This document shows positions 56,661 to 64,000 of a stretch of DNA of 64,000 nucleotides, piece after piece. The notes under the pieces were generated by a model that was given only the letters and a program-made list of their open reading frames with translations, was not told the origin of the DNA and did no database searches. The number at the start of each line of letters is the position of its first letter. The stretch's first letter is position 1. The stretch is from Metaphire vulgaris (Eukaryota > Annelida > Clitellata > Crassiclitellata > Megascolecidae). The stretch lies in NCBI GenBank assembly GCA_018105865.1, contig CM030836.1, positions 21,190,443 to 21,254,442 on the forward strand, written 5' to 3'. The translations under genes were made by a program, and so were the position numbers.

Positions 56661-56996
56661 GCTGGGCAACTAGGCAGTTCCATTAATTTTGCAGGCACAT
56701 CCATAACACAGGAGCGCCTTCCTTGCCTACCCTACGGGGTGTTCGTTTAGAACTCTAGATAGGCCGAAGACAATTCAGTTAGACATGTAGCAGCCACACA
56801 GCGTCTGAGGATCCGCTGATGAGGAGAGCAGCCAGCTGCCTACCGGAGGCCAAATGCAGTCCAGCTGACGTCTCGTGAATATGTCGCGGCTCTTCAGTTC
56901 TCCCAAAAGACCAGTGTCCAGTTCGATCAGCATCTGGACCGACGATCGATTCGTTCTCAGAATGTCTCTCCAGCTATCTGCAGTGGCCATTGCCAA
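50363..56996 (-). CDS. Caspase with two tandem CARD domains (caspase A)
   Basis: Exons: 56844-56996, 55650-56002, 55101-55392, 54594-54670, 53845-54015, 53338-53557, a linker of uncertain splicing (52910-53091 is one candidate), 51693-51909, 50879-50990, 50363-50503. CARD 1 spans the first two exons (SWRDILRTNRSSVQMLIELD, then RVETLLEMLEKKSFPEFQKF). CARD 2 spans the second and third (LLKIHWNRIVETMV, then EMLLHRLEKASDWQFNAFCD). The p20 part has RAIVINNEYF, the catalytic His in LFLLSHGRR and the catalytic Cys in FFIQACQG. The p10 part has KADMAIVYSTAGGYVALRHS, GSFFVQSLVEVF and GEKRDTLRRKVFFLP. It is a cysteine protease cutting after Asp, activated through CARD-mediated assembly. The GC donor after QACQG, a frame break at 55684-55689 and a phase clash between the last two exons leave the model provisional. 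It is a close relative of the caspase at 60.3-64 kb. Confidence 0.85.
51297..51337. repeat. (TGC)n microsatellite
   Basis: About 13 perfect copies in a caspase A intron, next to the MITE at 51366-51642. Confidence 0.95.
51366..51642. mobile_element. hAT-like MITE with CAGCGGTTCTCAACC ends
   Basis: Inverted ends CAGCGGTTCTCAACCT and AGGTTGAAACCGCTG, with an exact 8-bp duplication TCCTAAAT (51358-51365 and 51643-51650). 277 bp, inside a caspase A intron 43 bases from an exon. Confidence 0.85.
52576..52604. repeat. (GT)n microsatellite
   Basis: About 14 perfect copies in a caspase A intron. Confidence 0.95.
52730..52794. repeat. (AAT)n microsatellite
   Basis: About 21 perfect copies in a caspase A intron. 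Confidence 0.95.
52910..53091 (-). CDS. Candidate linker exon of caspase A
   Basis: Flanked by a good acceptor (GTTGTACAG) and donor (GTGAGG). It reads KLRQRESESDCASVSRF and then a Glu-rich stretch, as expected of an inter-subunit linker. The frame ends in TGA right after a G7 run (52928-52934), and its phase does not follow simply from the exon before. It may hold another one-base error or be spliced differently. Confidence 0.4.
54501..54578. repeat. (TTA)n microsatellite
   Basis: About 26 perfect copies starting 15 bases inside the intron after the caspase A exon 54594-54670. Confidence 0.97.
55684..55689 (-). other. Frame break at an A6 run in CARD 2 of caspase A
   Basis: Read as given, exon 55650-56002 (353 bases) ends its frame at a TGA soon after this A6 run. 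One more A restores FTEFQLKSIK before the donor, makes the exon 354 bases (118 codons) and matches phase 0 on both sides. Confidence 0.7.
56154..56202. mobile_element. 49-bp hAT-like mini-element, CAGTGGCGGCTC family
   Basis: It is almost nothing but ends: CAGTGGCGGCTCCA, a short core, GGAGCCGCCACTG. An exact 8-bp duplication ATGTCTTA flanks it (56146-56153 and 56203-56210). It lies in the first caspase A coding intron. Confidence 0.85.
56611..56657. repeat. (TC)n microsatellite
   Basis: About 23 perfect copies. Confidence 0.95.
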
Positions 56997-57398
56997 TCTA
57001 GTTTTTTAAACCCCAAAACAACAAGTGGAATGAAACATCTAAGCGGAGATGGAATAGCAAATTCTATTCCTTCTACATCAGAGTTTACCAAACGCATCGT
57101 AAAGGGGAGAAATGTGACTTTTGGAACGCAAAACACACGTAGGCTAGATCTGTTATCAGTCCACATTCAAAAAATTCAACCACGCACACACAAATTGACA
57201 CAATATTATAACTGTGTTAAAAGAACTAAAGTAAAGGGTACAGATTCTACTAAGCTACACCAACAAAATATGCGGTTAACACAGATACAGAAACATAACC
57301 CACTGGATATATATTGACTGTAAAAGTGTAAATCAATGTAAATTGTGTGTGTGTGTGTGTGTGTCCGGACCTCTGCCAAATCCCTTACGCCCTATGTT

Positions 57399-57590
57399 CA
57401 GTGGCGGCTCCACTGGGGAGGGGGCAGGGGGCCCGTGCCCCCTATTGAGTGCCTGCCCTCCAGTGGCCCCCCCAGTTGGGACCCTATACTTAATGCTACA
57501 TACATTAAACAACAAATGGTTGGCCCCCATGATTAGAAGTTGCCACCCCAACGGCCCCCCCACTTGCCAAATCCTATAGAGCCGCCACTG
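57399..57590. mobile_element. hAT-like MITE, CAGTGGCGGCTC family, full copy
   Basis: Inverted ends CAGTGGCGGCTC and GAGCCGCCACTG with a 7-of-8 duplication (CCTATGTT at 57391-57398, GCTATGTT at 57591-57598). 192 bp, C/G-rich interior, no coding capacity. Confidence 0.8.
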
Positions 57591-57628
57591 GCTATGTTGA
57601 TTCACTGAACCTCTGGGGTACGACTGAG

Positions 57629-57945
57629 CAGTGTTTATTCTAGCCACCTTGACATTGGGGGGGGGGGAGTTTGAAATGTTTGGAAGGGAGGAGGTTTGTC
57701 TGCCCAAAAACCTTGACGAGCAAAAAAAGGTCATCACATCATCTTCTCCACATGCTCTAATGCTCTTCTGAATATGGTCATATCCTTATATCCTTAAGTT
57801 TTTCCCCTCTCCTGAAAAAACCCCTCTTGTCACACTTGGGGGGGATTTCCATCCCCAATGCAACATATAGAAATTGGGGGGGGGGGAATTTTCAAACGTT
57901 GGGGGATAAATCCCCCCCAAAAAAAAGTGCCTAGAATAAACACTG
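57629..57945. mobile_element. CAGTGTTTATTCTAG-family element, copy 3
   Basis: Perfect 15-bp inverted ends and a 7-of-9 duplication (ACGACTGAG at 57620-57628, ACGACCGAA at 57946-57954). At 317 bp it is longer than the other copies, with several G8-G11 runs. Confidence 0.8.
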
Positions 57946-59985
57946 ACGACCGAACACAGATTAAGAAACAGTGCTCTTCAGAGCAACTCATGTCGCGTGC
58001 AGTTCGTCTTCGTTTCCCTGTTAAAGAATCTTTGGTTACGGAAAATGTTTCCGGATAAATAGCAAAACCGATCGCCCAGTATCCTCTTATGTTGATTTCG
58101 GCGATTCTTGTCACGTGACCCCATAGTAAATCTGCACCAAGCGGAATTTCCCTCTGCCGTGAATTAACTTTCATTATCACAATTGAAACTAATAACAATT
58201 CTCTGTTGTTATTATTATTATTAAAACGACCAGTGTCTTTTTAACGTTAGAACCGAATGAGAATCGACCACAGAACAACAGCTGGAGCAGTTTTAAAACT
58301 TAAGATGAGTCTAACGGATACGAACTACACACAGGAGACATCCCTACCTTTGGTCATAAGGAGTCTACAGTCAAACGTTCGCCACTTAATAGTCCAAATT
58401 GCAATTAGATCGTCGCAAATAACACGTAGGCCTTGAGACCTAGACAACAGACGTTCTGGAATTCATAACAGCGGCGATTCCTGGCTTAGAAGTTTCGTAT
58501 TAAAACTGAAATTCTCGAGCTTAGAGTTGACGCCATTTTAAACTTCAGTTGTTTTATCTGTGAGTTGAGCTTATAGGCCTCGATCGGTCCCTATACTTAA
58601 TGTTACATACATTAAACAGATGCCCCATGATTAGAAGTTGCCCCCCAACCTAAATAGAGGCTCGCGGCCCCGCAGCCTAAAAGCTCATGGCCTAAATCAT
58701 ATACGCGCAATCGAATGAGCATAAATAGTTCAAACGATCAACAGACCCTAATCAATTGTCAAATAAAAAGCTACATAATTATGTTCAACATCCTAATTGA
58801 ATAGCCTACCTATATAAACTGCATTGTAGGCGGATCCAGGGAAGGGGCAGATGGGCATCCGGCAGGCGCGTGACTTTCGGGTGGCCCCTGCAATTTTTAC
58901 GAGCGCAACGTTTTTGAAATGTCTTGACGAGCAAGAAAAATGTCATCCGTATATATTTTGCCTCTTCAAATGGCCTGACGAGCAAAACCTAAACAAATAC
59001 TACTTAAGAATAAGAAAAATGAAAACTCTTAAATATCCGAGGCCGGCGGGCCTGCGGCCGGCCGCCTTTGCTCTGCAGATGGACACGTGGCGGGCGGTCA
59101 TCGACATTTCTTCTGTTTCAATAATTGTAACAACATACGGAAGAATGGAACACAAAGTGTCCCCACGCTGGATTCCTGGATCCGTCACTCAGGATGGGCA
59201 CGTGCCCTTTCCCGGAAATATCATGGCATACTATCAACTAACAGCAGCCTCCTCCTGAAAGAGTCAAACTGAAATTGAGTTTCAAAGTCTGCCTTTAGCT
59301 AGAAGTAAATAAGAAAATATCCATTGAACTAGGTCCCTGTATCTTGAACCTTCCAGTCTCGAAAAATTTTGCAGCCTGCAAAAGTTCTGCTGTTTGAGTG
59401 GTCAAAAAGGCTTCTGACTAACTCACATTAACAGACAGACTCTGAGAGGCCTCCATGTTTATAGTTTCAAAATTAAGCAAAACCTAAATTTAACAAGACA
59501 CCAATGCATTATAAGCAATTGACAGCAGAATTACAAGACTCTGTCAATAGAATTTGATCTACAGTACAGTGCACAGTGTACATTGCACATATGCTGTAGT
59601 CTCATAATTCTGGAAACAAAACAAAAGCACCTTTTAATTCGAGATCCCATGGACAGAGCCTCAAACTGCAATGTTCTGAATTAACATTTCTTACATTAAA
59701 CAAGTGCACGGATCATGCAACGAGTACGAGCAACAGACGAGAGAAACACACGACCTATGGACGACACCTCTTAACACCGGGCTCCTCTCATATAGAGAGA
59801 GGCTACTATGACAATAGTCACCTGATCATAACATAATCTCTACCTCCCATTCATCATCAACAAACAGCACCCAACTGGCTTTTGATTTTCTTCTAGTAGA
59901 ACTGAATACATTTTTCTGATTTTCTTCTAATCATAGTAGAACCAACCATTTGTTGTTTAATGTATGTAGCATTAAGTAGAGAGAG

Positions 59986-60026
<41 letters not shown>

Positions 60027-60255
60027 TGTGACGAGTGGTGCTAAACACACAATATATAGATTATCATGATTCAGAATCTCACACGAAATGATGTTTTTCT
60101 ACACTATCATCAAGTCAATCACTAAGTTGTCTTTAAAGCAGATCAAAGAACTGCTTTTTTCAGCTCACAAAAGAACCTTCACTAAATCATGATGAAAAGA
60201 TGAAAAGAGACCGAAGTGAAGATAATTTAGAGGGGATGGATGATGAAGAACAGCG

Positions 60256-63149
60256 TCACGGCAGAAGGTAGACTTTTCTCCGCAGCGTATCGCGCTTCTC
60301 TCCAATCTGCTTGTAGTGGTGATTATCATCTCTATGACTATGAAGCCGCTCAAAGACCTTGAAAACAGAATTTCTTATAGAAACCAAGAGAGAAAACAAA
60401 AACAATTTGTTTTTCTTAGATAGTTTGTCCCCCTATATGCAAAGGCACTATATACAGTACATGCAATATTAAAATCTAGAACTTATCATGCTTTATAAAG
60501 GTATTACTTATAATCACAGACTCTACGATGAAATCTTTCCTTAGGGTTCATCCATATAGTACGTATGCAAAAATTCATACTTTCACCCCTCCCTCCCCGA
60601 TGCACATAGCGTACATAGGAAAATCTCCAGAATCCGATGCCCCTCAGTGCATACGTACTATATGGATGATGGATGTACCCTTACCTGAGGCCACTGCCAA
60701 AGATCATGTCCTTTCGGGGGTCAGAGGAGGCCCCGGGCCATTTTAAAATATTAGGTCCCTTAGTCCCCTAACTCTTAATATGAGGGAAACTTTGAGGCCC
60801 ATTTTAAAGCAGAGGTCCGGGCCAAGTGGCCCACCTGGCTCTCCCCCTCTCCTCTGATAGGGAGTGCTAATGATGACTCTTACACCAGCAACATACTTGC
60901 GTTAACATTGACATGAGGTCCTCTTTGGATGCTCTGCTCCTGAACACTTCGTCAATATATTTAACAAAGAGGCTTCCTGTGTCCCTTCGCCTCCAGGCCA
61001 CGTGATCTGTGCCAAAAGATGAAACACGGAAACTACATAGAGACGCACAAGAAATCGGATTACATGCACTCCCAAACAGCTCTTCTGTCTTTGCTCTCAA
61101 CTGCAGTACAATTGATTTGACAGGAGACAATAAGTAACTGGTCATTGGCCACTCCAAAAATAAGTAATTAAGTAAAAATCTTACGAATTTATATAGCGCT
61201 TTCAGAAGTAATACCACAGTAGCTGCTTATTCTTAGGTGCCTAGTCTAAATTTTGAAATAGCTAAAACCGAAAAATGGGGGTCAGCTAGGCAGGGTCATT
61301 TTATCTAAAGGGTCAACACATTGGGGTGCTAAGGTTATGGACTAAATGCTTGATTGAAAAGAAATGCTTTAAGAAAAAACTTATAAACTGTAAAAAAAAC
61401 CATAGCCTCAATCACATCCTTTCCATTTTAGAAAATCAATTTTCAACTAAGTTAGACCAAAATTAATTAGTTAAAAATACAACATAAGCCAGCCAGGCAC
61501 CATGCTTCATCAGCGTTACATGTACTTAACTACTATGTACAATCTAACATTGCTCACAAGAGACCCCCAACGCAAACCTCTAACTGTTGCGTAGATCAGT
61601 GCAATGTCAGCCTTCTCATGAACTGTTTCAGAAGGCACTGCATCATTCTGGTAAACTGGCAAAGGCCTAAGTGGTAAACTAAGATCAAAATCATCCGCAG
61701 AATTCGTCTTCTTCAAAACAGAGACATAAATTCCAGAATCAGTAACCGTTGTACTGCCTTCATCTGCAGCAACACCGACCGTCTTCATTTCTACAACAAG
61801 AGATGACAATTATCTACAGTTTCCATGCAGAGACCACTTTGGCATTGGCAGAATATATTAAATGAGTAAAATAATTGGCTTCTAATTTTATCCTAATCAT
61901 CATCCATTGGTGTATGATAAGTTCAAATAGTTTTTACTCTTTTTGCCATCTGTGGTCAGTTTAATACGGTAAACTTAAAATAACCTCCTTGGCAAGCCTG
62001 AATAAATATCAGTTTTGGTTTGTTGCACAAGCTTCGACAGTTTTTCCCATCAAATAGCTCCAGAATATCTTCGGTCTTGACAGTAAGTCCGTTCATACCA
62101 AAGATTTCCCCACAAATTCCATGGCTCATGATGAAGAGCACAAACATGTCACACTGTGAATTTCCTTCGTCTTTACTTTCCTCCTTTAGAATTTTCATAA
62201 TCTCCTAAAGTACACACAAGCATAACTGAACGTTGGTCTAACACAATATTAAATATGGAAATGAAATGAGCAGCAAAATACTGAATTAAAACAGAGAACC
62301 ATAGTGGCATCATCTCTTTAAAACACAAGATCTTTGTGTCTCTGTAAGAAACCTACAAACCTCATCAGTCTTATTTTCATGAACTTTGGGGTCAAAATGT
62401 AGAAATTGAAACAGGTCTTTTAAGAGACGGACGTCATTACGCGATCCTTCTCTGTGGGTCAGATGACCTCTTAGGAAAAACTCGTTGTTAATTATCACAG
62501 CTCGACCTCTTGGATTACTATCACACCTGTAAGCTCCCTGCATAAACAAAGATGAAAAACAACGTGTCAACATCTTTCTTCATTTCCTGAGAACATAAAA
62601 CACAATTAATGCACATAAAAATCAACTTTAAAACCTAAAGTTTATAGGACACTCATAATAAATGGCAAATGAGAGATGGCTAATTAGCTCAGCACTCAAT
62701 CGAGCATGATGTCCGGCTCTGATCTTCGTGTACTTAGGCAAGCAGGTGGCTTACGCCATTAATCTAGAGTACCTGTAGTTTGCCAATCTTTTCCAGACCC
62801 ATGTTTTACCTTTGCAGTCAAGTGCTCACTACACTGCTCCCATACAAGTACTTTACATTTTATATACTGTTAATACTAATGCAAAATAATGCCAGGTATT
62901 GGATGTGCAGTGATTTTCCAAGGAAGCAAATATGATTTCATCACAATTCACTTCATAGCTCAGCAAATTTTACCTCTAATCTGACTTGCTCATTAGTCTT
63001 TACACAAAGTTCCTCAATGTTAACAGAATGATTCCCAACATTCAACTGAGTCTCCTGCTGTTGACATTGGAAAGGAGCTACAAAAACAAATACACAACAA
63101 TAACAAGACAGGTAACACATTTTATTTGTGAATGGTTTTTGTTAAAGAT

Positions 63150-63193
<44 letters not shown>

Positions 63194-64000
63194 TGTATGT
63201 GTGTAACATATCACTGGTACACTAAGCCAAACTTTATTTTAAAATAAATTACATTACATGTGTGATTAAATAACTGCAAGTTACCAAAGAAAAAGTCACA
63301 TTGTCCTTCATGGTTGCCCCCCAAAAAACACCAATGTATCTTCAGAAACCTCAAACCCTCAGAATTTCTGTTCTTCTGCTTTGTTCTTTCTCATGACAGC
63401 CAACAGAGACTTGGCTTAAAATAATCACAACAAAAGTACACATACGAACGTCTTCTCTGCCAACTGGAGCACTTCGTGGTGGCGCACTTGAGGTAGGATT
63501 TCCAGCTGGAAGTGGATCTGCCAGAGAAGATGATCTGTTGATAGCTTGGCGCTGTTGTGCCGACCGTGGCCTTAAATAATCATCTGCGATGAAGTGCTGG
63601 TTGCAGCTTCTCAGTGCAGAGCGGAAACTTTCAAACTGCCTTTCGGAACCTCGTTCCAGAATATTAAGCATATATTCCGTACGCTCTGCCTCTGTTGCCT
63701 TATCCTGAAAAACGAAACAGTCCCCAAAGATATCAAAATATATCCACAACACACTCCAGAACGATTGAAGGTTTCCAACAAAATGTTCCAAATTTAAGCA
63801 AACAGTACAAAGACATATTGATTCTGCATGACCTGAAGAAGATCACCTTCAGGTCTTTTATCCAGGTCAGCTCACCTTACTCTTGTTCCTTTCCTGCTCA
63901 ACATAATCAGGCCTGAAATAGCTACATCCATTCCTTTTGAGCAATCTTCCATCTTTCTGACACAATCTCTTTGAAATTCTCAATCTGTGGAATATTGGTT
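60256..64000 (-). CDS. CARD caspase (caspase B), N-terminus beyond the window
   Basis: Exons: 63876-64000 (cut by the window edge), 63446-63704, 62974-63077, 62361-62537, 61985-62204, 61578-61790, 60897-61006, 60256-60357. From 63704 to the stop at 60256 every phase agrees. A CARD spans the first two exons (NGCSYFRPDYVEQERNK, then EYMLNILERGSERQFESFRS). The p20 part has GRAVIINNEFF, the catalytic His in LFIMSHGIC and the catalytic Cys in IFIQACQG. The p10 part has KADIALIYATVRDHVAWRRR, GSLFVKYIDEVF and IGEKRDTLRRKVYLLP. It is probably an apical caspase of the caspase-2/9 type, activated by CARD assembly. The p20 exon with both catalytic residues is 220 bases, the same as in caspase A, with His at the same position. 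Whether it also has a second CARD upstream cannot be seen. Confidence 0.92.
60544..60680. mobile_element. Harbinger-like MITE, copy 2
   Basis: 137 bp between TTA at 60541-60543 and 60681-60683. Inverted ends are GGGTTCATCCATATAGTACG and GTACTATATGGATGATGG, then ATGTACCC. It is the same family as 7917-8059. Confidence 0.8.
61155..61260. repeat. Dispersed repeat with AATTTATATAGCGC core
   Basis: Text such as TAAGTAA, GAATTTATATAGCGCTTTC, then AGTAGCTGCTTATTCTTAG recurs in diverged form near 29.92-30.01 and 31.91-32.00 kb, with shorter traces near 11.74 and 26.41 kb. No tRNA-like head was recognised, so the class (SINE or other) is open. Confidence 0.6.
63152..63193. repeat. (AC)n microsatellite
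   Basis: About 20 perfect copies in a caspase B intron. Confidence 0.95.

Larger units (their letters stand above)
57005..60255. other. Intergenic region between the two caspases
   Basis: No coding exon is supported. It holds two full elements (57399-57590 and 57629-57945), scattered pieces of the CAGTGGCGGCTC family near 58.59-58.66 kb, a TAGGCGGATCCAGG-type end near 58.83 kb, and a GA microsatellite at about 59987-60025. Confidence 0.6.

Overview
The window is animal nuclear DNA. Every gene is split into short exons with GT-AG introns, the introns are AT-rich and full of microsatellites and small transposon insertions, and there are no bacterial operon features. The gene set (OGDH, ETFRF1, AKIP1, CAPS2, MOB2, a PHRF1-type protein and CARD caspases) points to a bilaterian invertebrate, most likely a marine non-ecdysozoan. 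The phylum cannot be fixed from the sequence alone. Most open frames longer than 60 codons are antisense shadows or repeats; the genes below were rebuilt exon by exon from homology, splice sites and matching phases.

Layout. 0.15-4.5 kb (-): C-terminal part of a PHRF1/SCAF-type, SR-rich, RNA polymerase II CTD-associated protein. 6.5-7.3 kb (+): ETFRF1 (LYRM5), complete in two exons. 9.6-18.8 kb (-), with a 5' UTR exon near 21.2 kb: complete 2-oxoglutarate dehydrogenase E1, 17 coding exons, 1011 residues. 23.2-26.3 kb (-): AKIP1, about 160 residues. 27.4-34.7 kb (+): calcyphosine-2 (CAPS2), 18 coding exons. 37.4-47.5 kb (-): MOB2-type kinase activator. 50.4-57.0 kb (-): a caspase with two tandem CARDs. 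60.3-64.0 kb (-): a neighbouring CARD caspase that runs off the right edge.

ETFRF1 and OGDH act in mitochondrial energy metabolism; the two caspases are apoptosis or inflammatory-type proteases and look like a tandem duplication. The other genes are unrelated housekeeping or signalling genes. PHRF1, AKIP1 and MOB2 all lie on human 11p15, so part of the order may be old linkage.

The main surprises are: (1) three genes each lose frame by exactly one missing base at an A run, which looks like a homopolymer error in the assembly; (2) the double-CARD caspase; (3) many non-autonomous DNA transposons, most with intact target-site duplications, including a family with a 15-bp CAGTGTTTATTCTAG terminus and 9-bp duplications seen three times; (4) a BED-finger remnant and a very short reverse-transcriptase-like fragment.
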